Below, piece by piece: positions 34,653-42,708 of a stretch of 64,000 nucleotides of DNA. Position 1 is the first letter of the stretch, and every line of letters begins with the position of its first letter. A model generated the notes under the pieces. It did no database searches. It was not told the DNA's origin and saw only the letters and a list, made by a program, of their open reading frames with translations. The translations under genes were made by a program, and so were the position numbers. The DNA comes from CALROG01 sp943369755. Its GTDB lineage: Bacteria; Pseudomonadota; Gammaproteobacteria; Burkholderiales; Burkholderiaceae_C. Location: the NCBI GenBank assembly GCA_943369755.1, contig CALROG020000008.1, forward strand, positions 50,520 to 114,519. The letters run 5' to 3'.

Positions 34653-35738
34653 TCAGTGGGGCACGGATGCCGACGCCCGGGGTGGGAAGGTGTAGGTCAC
34701 GATGCGCTTCATCACTGTCCAGTACTGCTTGAACAGGCTGCCTGTGTTGTAGTGCAGGCCATACTTTTGGCACAGCGCCTGAATTTGCGGGGCAACCTCG
34801 GGGTAGCGGTGCGCAGGCATGTCGGGGAACAGGTGGTGCTCAATCTGATGGCTCAGATGGCCGCTCATGATGTGAAACAGGCGTCCGCCTTCCAGGTTGC
34901 TTGACCCTGAGAGCTGGCGAATGTACCAGTCGCCCCGGGTTTCATTACGGGTGTCTTCTTCGCGGTAAATCGACACGCCTTCGGTGAAGTGGCCACAAAA
35001 AATGATGACGTAGGTCCACAGGTTGCGGATCAGGTTGGCGGCAAAGTTGCCTGCCAGCACGCGCGGGGCGCTCCACAGCGCCAGTGCGGGGAAAAGCAGG
35101 TAGTCCTTGAACCATTGCTTGCCCGTCTTGCTCAGGAACCGGTTCAGGCGGGCTTTGAATTCGGCCTTGGGCATGGCTCCGTGGGTGTAGCGCCCGATCT
35201 CCAGGTCATGCGAGCCCACACCATACTGGAAGCCCATGGCCAGCATCAGGTTGGCCAGGGGCTGGAACCAGTGGCGCGGCTTCCAGCGCTGGGCATCGGT
35301 CATGCGCAAAAGCGAGTAGCCCAGGTCGCGGTCTTTGCCCAGAATGTTGGTGTGGGTGTGGTGCATGAAGTTGTGCGAGTGACGCCACTGTTCGCCGTCG
35401 CAGGCGATGTCCCATTCAAATTTTTGCGAGTTCAGTGCGGGGTCGCCGGTCCAGTCGTACTGGCCATGCATCACGTTGTGGCCAATCTCCATGTTGTCCA
35501 GAATTTTCGAGCTGGCCAGCGCCAGCACACCGGCCACCCAACTCACCGGGCCCAGCCCGAAGTGCAACAGCGACCGTCCGCCAATTTCGCTGGCGCGGCA
35601 GATCCGGATCATGCTGCGGATATGGTCTACGTCGCTTTGGCCCAGGTTGTTCATCACGCTGTCGCGGATCTGGTTGATCTCGTGTTCAAAGGTGTCGATC
35701 TGGGCGCGCGTCAGGTTGACTGGTTTGGCAAAGCTCAT
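34653..35738 (-). CDS. desB: Membrane fatty-acid (acyl-CoA) desaturase, DesB-like
   Basis: A 361-residue di-iron desaturase. Three histidine boxes are visible: GHNVMHGQYDW, HSHNFMHHTHTN and SHQIEHHLFPD, with a further His in CGHFTEG. Four membrane helices separate them. It introduces a double bond into saturated acyl chains aerobically. The ATG at 35738 is used; the longer frame runs into the reductase gene. It lies 29 bp downstream of the ferredoxin-type reductase gene and next to a FabR/DesT-like repressor, the arrangement of the Pseudomonas aeruginosa desT-desCB locus, so the symbol is by analogy. Confidence 0.88.
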   Translation of the reverse strand: MSFAKPVNLTRAQIDTFEHEINQIRDSVMNNLGQSDVDHIRSMIRICRASEIGGRSLLHFGLGPVSWVAGVLALASSKILDNMEIGHNVMHGQYDWTGDPALNSQKFEWDIACDGEQWRHSHNFMHHTHTNILGKDRDLGYSLLRMTDAQRWKPRHWFQPLANLMLAMGFQYGVGSHDLEIGRYTHGAMPKAEFKARLNRFLSKTGKQWFKDYLLFPALALWSAPRVLAGNFAANLIRNLWTYVIIFCGHFTEGVSIYREEDTRNETRGDWYIRQLSGSSNLEGGRLFHIMSGHLSHQIEHHLFPDMPAHRYPEVAPQIQALCQKYGLHYNTGSLFKQYWTVMKRIVTYTFPPRASASVPH

Positions 35739-35767
35739 GGTGATCTCCAGATAAATTGAGGGGAAAG

Positions 35768-36904
35768 TCAAAGGGCGATTGCCAGGTCTGTGCGGGCGAC
35801 CGAAATGCACAGGCGGATCAGTTCGTTGGGTGCCGACGAGACCGCACCGGTTTGCAGGTTTTGCACCGTGCCGCTGGTTTTGGTGCATTGGCACGAGCGG
35901 CAAATGCCAATGCGGCAACCATGTTTGGGTGACAAGCCGGCGCGTTCGGCTTGCGCCAGCAAAGGCGCATCGCCGCTGGTCTGGAAGCTTTTTCCGCTGG
36001 CGGTGAATGCCACTGCCACTGGCGCACCGGGCGTGCTTGCACAGCGCAGCGGGGCTGCCGAAAATCGCTCGCTGTGCAGGCGGGCCGAAATGTCGGCGTC
36101 AGCCCATAGTTGGGCAACAGCGTCCATCAAGCCGGACGGCCCGCAGACCCAGGTCTCGCGCTGCGCCAGATCGGGCACCGCCGCCTGCAGTGCGCCGGGG
36201 CTCATGCGACCGCTGCTCTGGCTGAACCAGGTGATGAGCTTCAGGCGTGGCAGGCTGTGCAGCAGGGCCTGGACCTGGGCCGAGAAGATGAAGTCTTCGG
36301 GCGAGCGGCACACATGCAGCAGCACCACATCGCCGTCATGGCGGCGCATGGCGAGCTGGCGCAGCATGGCCATGATGGGCGTGATGCCGCTGCCCGCACT
36401 GAGCAGCAGCATCTTGGGCGGCAGCACGCCGTCGGGCAAGACAAATTCACCGGCCGCCTGACTCAGGGTCAGCACATCGCCCACCTTGATGTGGTCGTGC
36501 AAATGCTGCGAGACCAGGCCGCCTTGCTGGCGTCGAACCGTGATCGCAATGCGCCGGGGACCGGGCCGCGACGACAGGCTGTAGACGCGGGTCACCCGGC
36601 GGCCATCGATCTCCAGCTGGACACTGACAAACTGCCCGGCCTGCGCGCCTCGCCAAAGCGCGTTGGGGTGCAGCACCAGGGTTTGGGTGTCGGGTGTTTC
36701 CCGTACAACGCGCACCACCCGCGCCCGTACTTCGGTCAGCGACAGCATCGGGTGCAGGCTGCGAAGCACGTCTTCGACCGTGCCATGGCGAATGATGGAT
36801 TCGACCCAGGGGTGTTCCAGCACGGCCACCACGGGCGCGGCGATGCGTTGTGCCCAAGGGGTTGCAGCGCTTTGGCGGGCGGTGTCGGGGGCGATGGTGT
36901 TCAT
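35768..36904 (-). CDS. desC: Flavin and [2Fe-2S] oxidoreductase, electron donor for the desaturase (DesC-like)
   Basis: A 378-residue fusion: a short N-terminal lead, FAD-binding domain (GQFVSVQLEIDGRRVTRVYS, a typical RxYS flavin motif), NAD(P)-binding domain (LLSAGSGITPIMAMLRQLAM) and a C-terminal plant-type ferredoxin domain with cysteines in HGCRIGICRSCQCTKTSG. It passes electrons from NAD(P)H to the di-iron desaturase encoded next. The same pairing is known for Mycobacterium Rv3230c/DesA3 and Pseudomonas DesC/DesB. First gene of the pair; its promoter gap holds a palindrome. Confidence 0.9.
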   Translation of the reverse strand: MNTIAPDTARQSAATPWAQRIAAPVVAVLEHPWVESIIRHGTVEDVLRSLHPMLSLTEVRARVVRVVRETPDTQTLVLHPNALWRGAQAGQFVSVQLEIDGRRVTRVYSLSSRPGPRRIAITVRRQQGGLVSQHLHDHIKVGDVLTLSQAAGEFVLPDGVLPPKMLLLSAGSGITPIMAMLRQLAMRRHDGDVVLLHVCRSPEDFIFSAQVQALLHSLPRLKLITWFSQSSGRMSPGALQAAVPDLAQRETWVCGPSGLMDAVAQLWADADISARLHSERFSAAPLRCASTPGAPVAVAFTASGKSFQTSGDAPLLAQAERAGLSPKHGCRIGICRSCQCTKTSGTVQNLQTGAVSSAPNELIRLCISVARTDLAIAL

Positions 36905-36940
36905 GGCTTAAGTCCTGTGGAGTGCTCGAATGAAAGTATT

Positions 36941-36956
36941 GTGTACAGTTGTACAC
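36941..36956. promoter_or_regulatory. Probable DesT/FabR-type operator upstream of desC
   Basis: GTGTACA-GT-TGTACAC is a perfect 7-bp-arm palindrome, 36 bp upstream of the desC start in the gap shared with the divergent repressor gene. A matching half-site TGTACAC lies at 37069-37075, near the repressor's own start. FabR and DesT operators have the same general form (GTaCA..TGTtC), and the regulator gene beside it is of that family. Confidence 0.7.
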
Positions 36957-37121
36957 TTAAAATCAACCTGTGACCTGTTGTTTAGAGAGACATGCCAAAT
37001 GAGACCGTAAATCACCAGTGATAACGCGGTAGAGATCAATAAAGTCTTCAGCAAATTATTGGCACGTATGTACACCAATAACGTAGAATTGCGCTGCCTT
37101 TCACTACCAGATGCAGGTGCC

Positions 37122-37805
37122 ATGCCGAAATCCACAGCCGCCAGCAAAGGGCCGGACGCGTTGTCCCGCAGCGAACGCAAAGACCTGACCCGTGGCACCT
37201 TGCTGCAGGCGGCACTCACCCTGATGGGCGAGGGGCGCAGTTTCACCAGCCTGGGCATTCGCGAAATCGCCCGTGAGGCCGGTGTCATGCCGAATGCCTT
37301 TTACCGGCATTTCCGCAATACCGACGAACTGGGCCTGGGCCTGGTGGAAGAGGTCGGCGTCAGCTTGCGCCGCCTGCTGCGTGAGGCACGCCAGGTGGGC
37401 CCGGCGCAAGGCGAGGCGTTGCGCCGCTCAGTGCAGGTCTATCACCAGTACGTGAAAGACAACCGGTTGTTGTTCCTGTTCATTTCCAGTGAGCGGGCCG
37501 GGGGCAGCCGGATATTGCGGCTGGCAATCCGCAATGAAGTCAATCATTTCACCCACGAAATGGCGCAGGATTTTCGCTTGCTCGGGGTATACAAAGACAT
37601 GCCAAGCGCCGCGCTGCAGATGATTTGCGGGCTGATCGTCAACACCATGCTTGCAGTGGCACCTGAAATTCTTGACCTGCCGCCCGACCAGCCGATTCTG
37701 GAGGCTGAAATGGCAGAGAATTTTGTGCAGCAAATGCGCGTGATCCTGCTCGGGGCCTCTTGCTGGCAAGACCCATCGCAGTCCGCCAGGCGGCCCGCCC
37801 GCTGA
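37122..37805 (+). CDS. TetR-family repressor of unsaturated fatty acid synthesis (FabR/DesT-like)
   Basis: A 227-residue regulator. The helix-turn-helix spans about residues 20-70: RGTLLQAALTLMGEGRSFTS, LGIREIAREAGVMPNAFYRH and FRNTDELGLGLVEEVG, which match the same segment of E. coli FabR closely. FabR and DesT sense the balance of saturated and unsaturated acyl-CoA or ACP and repress desaturation genes. The ATG at 37122 is preferred; upstream in-frame ATGs would overlap the operator region. It is divergent from desC-desB, fitting control of that pair and of itself. Confidence 0.85.
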   Translation: MPKSTAASKGPDALSRSERKDLTRGTLLQAALTLMGEGRSFTSLGIREIAREAGVMPNAFYRHFRNTDELGLGLVEEVGVSLRRLLREARQVGPAQGEALRRSVQVYHQYVKDNRLLFLFISSERAGGSRILRLAIRNEVNHFTHEMAQDFRLLGVYKDMPSAALQMICGLIVNTMLAVAPEILDLPPDQPILEAEMAENFVQQMRVILLGASCWQDPSQSARRPAR

Positions 37806-37846
37806 GCTGCCCGCTATGCTGCGGGTTTTGACCAGAAAGCTCGCCC

Positions 37847-38227
37847 ATGACCGATCCAGTTTTCGACAAAGGCCTTGCCACGCGCACCGCAGTGTTGGGT
37901 GCCGACTACGTGCAGGGCGCGATCAACCGCGCCACCGACTTCACTCGCCCGCTGCAAGACCTGGTGACCCGCCACGCCTGGGGCAACACCTGGCAGCGCG
38001 ACGGCATTGACCTGAAGACCCGCAGCATCGTCACCGTGTCCATGCTGGTGGCGCTGGGAAAAATGCACGAGCTGAAAATTCATGTGCGCGGCGCGCTGAA
38101 CAACGGCGTGACGCCTGAAGAATTGCAGGAGATCTTTCTGCACGCCAGCGTGTATTGCGGCTTCCCGGCGGCGGTGGACGCGTTTCGCACGGCGTCGGAA
38201 GTAATTGACGCCCCCAAGGCAGGCTGA
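37847..38227 (+). CDS. Carboxymuconolactone decarboxylase family protein (PcaC-like)
   Basis: A 126-residue CMD-fold protein. The strings RSIVTVSMLVALGKMHELKI, HVRGALNNGVTPEELQEIF and HASVYCGFPAAVDAF match 4-carboxymuconolactone decarboxylase rather than the CxxC peroxidase branch; it has only one cysteine in that region. The rest of the protocatechuate branch (pcaB, pcaD, pcaGH) is not next to it, so pathway membership is unproven. It sits 42 bp after the repressor gene on the same strand. Confidence 0.82.
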   Translation: MTDPVFDKGLATRTAVLGADYVQGAINRATDFTRPLQDLVTRHAWGNTWQRDGIDLKTRSIVTVSMLVALGKMHELKIHVRGALNNGVTPEELQEIFLHASVYCGFPAAVDAFRTASEVIDAPKAG

Positions 38228-38230
38228 ACC

Positions 38231-38776
38231 TTAGCTGCCCACCATGAGCTTGTGCACCAGGTCGCCCGTGGTGTTGGCCTTGTACTTGCGCATCAGCCGG
38301 GCCCGGTAAATTTCTACCGTGCGGTGACTGATGGCCAGCGCCTTGCCGATTTCCTTGCTGGTCAGGCCGTCCAGCAGGCGTGCGGCTACCTCGCGTTCGC
38401 GGGCGGTCAGCTCAGCCTTGACCGGGCGCTGGGCGCTCAAATCTTCAAAAGCCCAGATGCCGGACGCGTGGGGCTCGGCGCGGTTAAGCGCACGGCCCGT
38501 CACATGGCACCAGAACACCTCACCGCTGGCGCGCTTCATGATGCGGTCGTCAGCGTAGTGGCCCCTGGCGTTCAGAATCGGGGCCATGCGCGCGCCCAGG
38601 CGCTCGTATTCGTCGGCGCTGGGGTACAGCACCTGGAACGACTGGCCCACCAGCAGCTCGCGCGAGGCCCCGAACATCTCGCACAACTGCTGGTTGCAGT
38701 CCACAATGGCGCGGTTGCGTGACAGGCACAGCCCCACCGGTGCCTGGTTGAACGCAAGCCGGTAGTCAATATCCAT
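38231..38776 (-). CDS. PAS-LuxR transcriptional regulator
   Basis: A 181-residue regulator: PAS domain (about 4-110, DYRLAFNQAPVGLCLSRNRA, FQVLYPSADEYERLG) and C-terminal LuxR-type helix-turn-helix (about 118-178, LTAREREVAARLLDGLTSKE, IGKALAISHRTVEIYRARLM). There is no receiver or membrane segment, so it should sense a small cytoplasmic signal or redox change through PAS. A purine-rich AAAGGAAAG precedes its ATG. It is divergent from scoAB, its most likely target. Confidence 0.9.
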   Translation of the reverse strand: MDIDYRLAFNQAPVGLCLSRNRAIVDCNQQLCEMFGASRELLVGQSFQVLYPSADEYERLGARMAPILNARGHYADDRIMKRASGEVFWCHVTGRALNRAEPHASGIWAFEDLSAQRPVKAELTAREREVAARLLDGLTSKEIGKALAISHRTVEIYRARLMRKYKANTTGDLVHKLMVGS

Positions 38777-38796
38777 GGTGCTTTCCTTTACGGAGA

Positions 38797-38818
38797 ACTA
38801 CGTAACTGTGTAGGTAGT
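38797..38818. promoter_or_regulatory. Possible operator in the PAS-LuxR / scoA gap
   Basis: ACTAC and GTAGT are inverted arms 12 bp apart, overlapping a TACGTA palindrome. The gap is only 76 bp, so a site here could control both divergent genes. No matching consensus is known to me. Confidence 0.3.
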
Positions 38819-38852
38819 ATCGTACGGCACTGCATTTCCTGAAGGAGACCTT

Positions 38853-39560
38853 GTGAACAAAATTTACCCCTCCGCCGCGCAGGCCCTCAAGGGCATCGTG
38901 CGTGACGGCCAGCTCATGGCCGTGGGCGGCTTTGGCTTGTGCGGCATCCCCGAGGCGCTGATCGACGCGCTGCGTGACAGCGCCGTGAAAAACCTCACCG
39001 TGATTTCCAACAACGCGGGGGTGGACGGCTTTGGCCTGGGCAAGCTGCTGGAGTCGCGCCAGATCAAGAAGATGATCTCCAGCTACGTGGGCGAAAACAA
39101 GGAGTTTGAGCGCCAGTACCTGGCCGGCGAGCTGGAGCTGGAATTCACCCCCCAGGGCACCCTGGCCGAGAAGCTGCGCGCCGGTGGAGCCGGCATCCCG
39201 GCGTTTTTTACCAAGACCGGTGTGGGCACGATGGTCGCCGAAGGCAAGGAAATTCGCGACTTTGATGGCGAGCAATATGTGATGGAGCGCGCGCTGGTGC
39301 CCGAGGTCTCGCTGGTCAAGGCGCACCGCGCCGACAAGTCGGGCAACCTGCAGTTTCGCTACACCGCACGCAACTTCAATCCGGCCGCCGCCATGGCTGG
39401 AAAGATTTGCGTGGTAGAGGTGGAAGAGATAGTGGAGACCGGCGTCATGGCACCTGACCAGGTGCACCTGCCGGGCATCTATGTGCACCGCATTGTGCTG
39501 AATGCCACCCCCGAAAAGCGCATCGAGAAGCGCACGATCACAGAGAAAGCAGGAGTCTGA
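38853..39560 (+). CDS. scoA: 3-oxoacid CoA-transferase subunit A
   Basis: A 235-residue alpha subunit transferring CoA from succinyl-CoA to a 3-oxoacid such as acetoacetate. The family glycine loop is VGGFGLCGIPEALIDALRD, followed by NNAGVDGFGLGKLLESRQIK and SYVGENKEFERQYLAGELEL. The start is a GTG with GGAGA seven bases upstream. It is followed 2 bp later by the beta subunit. With PHB depolymerase in the same region this fits 3-hydroxybutyrate/acetoacetate use; PcaI (3-oxoadipate) is the alternative. Confidence 0.94.
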   Translation: MNKIYPSAAQALKGIVRDGQLMAVGGFGLCGIPEALIDALRDSAVKNLTVISNNAGVDGFGLGKLLESRQIKKMISSYVGENKEFERQYLAGELELEFTPQGTLAEKLRAGGAGIPAFFTKTGVGTMVAEGKEIRDFDGEQYVMERALVPEVSLVKAHRADKSGNLQFRYTARNFNPAAAMAGKICVVEVEEIVETGVMAPDQVHLPGIYVHRIVLNATPEKRIEKRTITEKAGV

Positions 39561-39562
39561 CC

Positions 39563-40201
39563 ATGTCGTGGAACCAGGACCAGATGGCCGCCCGTGCGGC
39601 CCATGAACTCGAAGACGGTTTTTACGTGAACCTTGGCATCGGCATTCCGACGCTGGTGGCCAACCATGTGCCTTCTACCAAAGAGGTATGGCTGCAAAGC
39701 GAGAACGGCATGCTGGGCATCGGCCCGTTCCCGACCGAGGACGAGGTGGACGCTGACCTCATCAACGCCGGCAAGCAGACCGTGACCACCATCAAGGGCA
39801 GCAGCATCTTTGGCAGCCACGACAGCTTTGCCATGATTCGTGGCGGCAAGATCAACCTGAGCATCCTGGGCGCGATGCAGGTCAGCGAGCACGGCGACCT
39901 GGCCAACTGGATGATCCCGGGCAAGATGGTCAAGGGCATGGGCGGCGCCATGGACCTGGTGGCCGGCGTCAAGCGCGTCATCGTGCTGATGGAGCATGTG
40001 GCCAAAAAGAAAGACGGCACCGAAGACCTGAAGATCCTGCCCCAATGCACGCTGCCGCTGACGGGCGTGGGCGTGGTGGACCGCATCATCACCGACCTGG
40101 GCGTGTTTGACGTGACGCCCGCCGGCCTGAAGGTGGTGGAGCTGGCTCCGGGTGTGACGCAAGAATTCGCCCAGAGCAAAACCGGCGTCAAGCTGCACTG
40201 A
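39563..40201 (+). CDS. scoB: 3-oxoacid CoA-transferase subunit B
   Basis: A 212-residue beta subunit that carries the catalytic glutamate, in QSENGMLGIGPFP, which forms the CoA-thioester intermediate. Other motifs: YVNLGIGIPTLVANHVP, GGKINLSILGAMQVSEHGDL and KGMGGAMDLVAGVKRVIV. It acts as a heterodimer or tetramer with ScoA. Confidence 0.95.
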   Translation: MSWNQDQMAARAAHELEDGFYVNLGIGIPTLVANHVPSTKEVWLQSENGMLGIGPFPTEDEVDADLINAGKQTVTTIKGSSIFGSHDSFAMIRGGKINLSILGAMQVSEHGDLANWMIPGKMVKGMGGAMDLVAGVKRVIVLMEHVAKKKDGTEDLKILPQCTLPLTGVGVVDRIITDLGVFDVTPAGLKVVELAPGVTQEFAQSKTGVKLH

Positions 40202-40222
40202 GCGGGCAGCAGAAGCGGCGTT

Positions 40223-40963
40223 TCAACCGCCGGCTTCTTTGCGCAACTGGCGCACTTGGCGGTTCATGCGGATCGAGGTGATGCGGTTGCGTGCCAGCAG
40301 CCAGGCCCAGCGCCACCACGCGGCGCGGCGCACCTGCTGCTGGTAGCTCAGCGGGTCGTCATACACGCCCAGGTACTGCGCGGGCAGAGGCCCGGCCGAG
40401 CGGTCGGGCACGATCATGATCAGCGCGTCGTTCACACCGTCCCAGCCAGACTGGCCGTCCAGGTGCACACCATAGCCGCTGCGCCAGCCGCGGCGCAGCA
40501 CTGCCTCGCGTGCCACGGCCAGGTAGATCGGGTCGTAGACATAGTTGTCGGTGATTACCCAGCGCCCGCCAGTCCACACCTCCACCACCGGCAGCACAAA
40601 GGTTTGGCTGCCATTGGCCAGGCCCCGGTACATGTCGGGGCCTATGCGTATCATCCGCACCCGCGCTGCAAAGCCCGCTGTTCGCAGCATGGCCTGGAAC
40701 AGCGCCGCCTTGCTGTACCAGCCCACCGCGTGGCGTCGCGCCAGCGTGCGGCGGGTCGACTTCATGGGCGCGAAAGCCGGCACGTTGAAGGCAATGGCCG
40801 CCACATAGTTGCAGATGGCGCGCAGCCGCTCGGGCTCGCTGGAACTGAACTGCAGCACCGTCATCACCCGCAGGCGCAGCCGGTCGTCGGTGATGTTGAG
40901 CATGGGCGTGTCGCCCCGCCAGTGGCTTGGGTCGTTTTCGTCAGGGACTGGGGTGGCCGCCAT
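40223..40963 (-). CDS. Transglutaminase-fold protein without the catalytic Cys and His
   Basis: A 246-residue cytoplasmic protein with the transglutaminase-like frame AVGWYSKAALFQAMLRTAGF and LPVVEVWTGGRWVITDNYV. In active relatives the first motif reads GxC.xKAxL..ALLRxxGIPAR and the second begins with His. Here the Cys position is Tyr83 and the His position is Leu124 or Pro125; Asp139 (TDN) remains. It therefore should not work as a cysteine enzyme. It lies 9 bp after the ankyrin-repeat gene on the same strand, probably in one transcript. Function unknown. Confidence 0.7.
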   Translation of the reverse strand: MAATPVPDENDPSHWRGDTPMLNITDDRLRLRVMTVLQFSSSEPERLRAICNYVAAIAFNVPAFAPMKSTRRTLARRHAVGWYSKAALFQAMLRTAGFAARVRMIRIGPDMYRGLANGSQTFVLPVVEVWTGGRWVITDNYVYDPIYLAVAREAVLRRGWRSGYGVHLDGQSGWDGVNDALIMIVPDRSAGPLPAQYLGVYDDPLSYQQQVRRAAWWRWAWLLARNRITSIRMNRQVRQLRKEAGG

Positions 40964-40972
40964 TGGCTGATG

Positions 40973-41548
40973 TTAGCGCGCCCTTGCTGCGCGCAGCATG
41001 CCCGCCACTTCCTGCTGGCCCCGCTGCTGTGCGTGTTGCAGGGCAGAGACGCCCGCGCGGTCGCGCGCATTGACGTCGGCACCGCGTTCGATCAGTAGCT
41101 GCACGATCTGGCGGTGCGCCGGGCCATCGGTGCCCAGCACAATCGCTTCCAGCAGCGCCGTCCAGCCCAGATTATTGACATGGTGCAGGTCAATTGCCGT
41201 GTCCAGCAGCACGCGCACAGTGTCCACGTGGCCGCGGTAGCTGGGCCCCATGAGCGCCGTGCTGCCAAAGCGGTTGAGCGCCTTCAAGTCGGCACCAGCG
41301 GCCAATGCCGCACGCACCAGGGCAGTGTGTCCGTTGCGTGCGGCGATCAGGAAGGCCGAGTCCTGCTGCGCATCGCGCGCATTCACGTCGGCGCCGCGTG
41401 CCAGCAGCGCCTGAAATGCAGCTGTGTCGTGGCGTTGCGCAGCGCTGCGCAGGGCGGCGTCGATTTCGCGTTCGGTGCCGTGCGCAGCCAGGCTGGCCAA
41501 CAGGGTCACCAGCACGACGAGCCAGGTTTTGACAGTGGCGATGTGCAT
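40973..41548 (-). CDS. Exported ankyrin-repeat protein
   Basis: A 191-residue protein with a signal peptide (MHIATVKTWLVVLVTLLASLAAHG) and about four ankyrin repeats from residue 28 on: DTAAFQALLARGADVNARD, NGHTALVRAALAAGADLKAL, GHVDTVRVLLDTAIDLHHVN and RQIVQLLIERGADVNARDRA. Such periplasmic ankyrin proteins usually bind a partner enzyme. The transglutaminase-fold gene follows closely, but that protein has no visible signal, so interaction is uncertain. Confidence 0.88.
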   Translation of the reverse strand: MHIATVKTWLVVLVTLLASLAAHGTEREIDAALRSAAQRHDTAAFQALLARGADVNARDAQQDSAFLIAARNGHTALVRAALAAGADLKALNRFGSTALMGPSYRGHVDTVRVLLDTAIDLHHVNNLGWTALLEAIVLGTDGPAHRQIVQLLIERGADVNARDRAGVSALQHAQQRGQQEVAGMLRAARAR

Positions 41549-41928
41549 GTGGTTGTGACTGGAAGTTTGCCCGATTCCCTGGAGACTTTTCCCACGGCTT
41601 GAACGCCGTGATGGCAGATTTTCGGCGGGTACTGATCTGCACCGTTGTTGAGAGGCGACGCAGAAACTGAGGTATCTCTCTACGGCGCTGGTGCATGGCG
41701 GGCATCCAGATCCACCGTCGCCGGGCGTTTCACCCCATCACGGTGCAAAACCGGGCCGTTTGCCCAATCGGCGCCGCCCGAAGCGCACGAAAACCAGCGT
41801 CATGTCGTCTCTTGTGCCATCGGGGCATTTTTGACATCACAGGGGCAGACGTCGTCCTCTAATTTTTCGGCCAGCGCACTTATACGTTTGTACCTGGGTG
41901 TTGTTGCCCGACTTGTTGAAGGACTTGT
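41549..41928. other. 380-bp intergenic region with no gene seen
   Basis: This gap divides the ankyrin gene (leftward) from the chalcone-isomerase-like gene (rightward) and must hold both promoters. TTGACA stands at 41831-41836 but no -10 box is at the right spacing; a weak TATACG is at 41881-41886. An open frame at 41645-41932 has no recognisable protein character. Confidence 0.6.
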
Positions 41929-42537
41929 ATGAAAAACCTGTTTTCAAAATCAGTGGCTGCTGGTACCGCCCTGTGTCTGGCCCTGGCTGCAAGCGCGCTG
42001 AGTACACCGGCGTGGGCATTGAATGTTGCGGGTGTGCGCTACGCTGCGCACAAACAAAGCGGCACCAGCACTTTGGTGCTCAATGGCGCAGGCGTACGCA
42101 AGCTGGCCAACATCGACCTGTATAGCGCCGCGCTGTACCTGCAAAACAAACTCACGACCCCCGCTGCGGTAATGGCTGACAAGGGCGCGAAGCAGCTCAC
42201 GGTGACCATGTTGCGCGACGTAACGGGCCGCGAGATGGCCGATCTTTTGTCCAAGGGCCTGGTCGACAATTCCAGCGACCACGCGTTGGCCGAACTGATG
42301 CCGGAAATCATGGGGCTCGGGACCTTGATTGCGGAGCAAGGCAAGCTCAAATCAGGCGACAGTTTTCAAATCGACTGGAGCGCGACTGCGGGCACCACCA
42401 TCACCGTGCGCCAGCAGGGTAAAAAAGCCCCGTCGGTCCAGGTGTTTGCCAAGCCGGATTTAATCGGCGCGATGATGCGCATCTGGCTTGGCGAACGCCC
42501 GGCAGATACGAAGCTGAAGTCCGCACTGCTCGGCTAG
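41929..42537 (+). CDS. Chalcone-isomerase-like domain periplasmic protein
   Basis: A 202-residue exported protein. A signal peptide (MKNLFSKSVAAGTALCLALA, Ala-rich to about residue 30, cleavage near AWA-LNV) is followed by a chalcone-isomerase-like domain: TLVLNGAGVRKLANIDLYSA and ALYLQNKLTTPAAVM, then LKSGDSFQIDWSATAGTTIT and a C-terminal LIGAMMRIWLGERPAD. This pattern is usual for the bacterial branch, which binds fatty acids or has unknown function and is not thought to act on flavonoids. Single gene with GAAGGA ahead of its ATG. Confidence 0.87.
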   Translation: MKNLFSKSVAAGTALCLALAASALSTPAWALNVAGVRYAAHKQSGTSTLVLNGAGVRKLANIDLYSAALYLQNKLTTPAAVMADKGAKQLTVTMLRDVTGREMADLLSKGLVDNSSDHALAELMPEIMGLGTLIAEQGKLKSGDSFQIDWSATAGTTITVRQQGKKAPSVQVFAKPDLIGAMMRIWLGERPADTKLKSALLG

Positions 42538-42673
42538 GCAAAGGCAGGCATGCGGTTGTGACCGGGCGTTTGCCCGCTCAGGATGCAAACCTGAGCGGTC
42601 GCCCATGCCGCAGCGGGGTGTTGCGCTGAATGACCCGGCAACACCCTCCAAGGGCTTTCATTGCGCCCAATAA

Positions 42674-42693
42674 TACTGTACAAACAGACAGTA
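42674..42693. promoter_or_regulatory. LexA (SOS) box upstream of imuA
   Basis: TACTGT-ACAAACAG-ACAGTA: the core CTGT-N8-ACAG is perfect and the outer TA..TA pair is also kept. It is 15 bp upstream of the imuA ATG, so LexA bound here would block the promoter of the whole cassette. Confidence 0.92.
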
Positions 42694-42708
42694 TTTTGAA
42701 GCCTGCCC

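Noticed and set aside
37847..38227. Assignment as pcaC within a protocatechuate cluster
   Set aside because: Sequence is PcaC-like but the other branch genes are absent, so only the family name is given.
41645..41932. 95-codon open frame in the 380-bp gap
   Set aside because: Low-complexity Ser/Arg/Ala content, no ribosome site, and it overlaps the promoter and start of the next gene.
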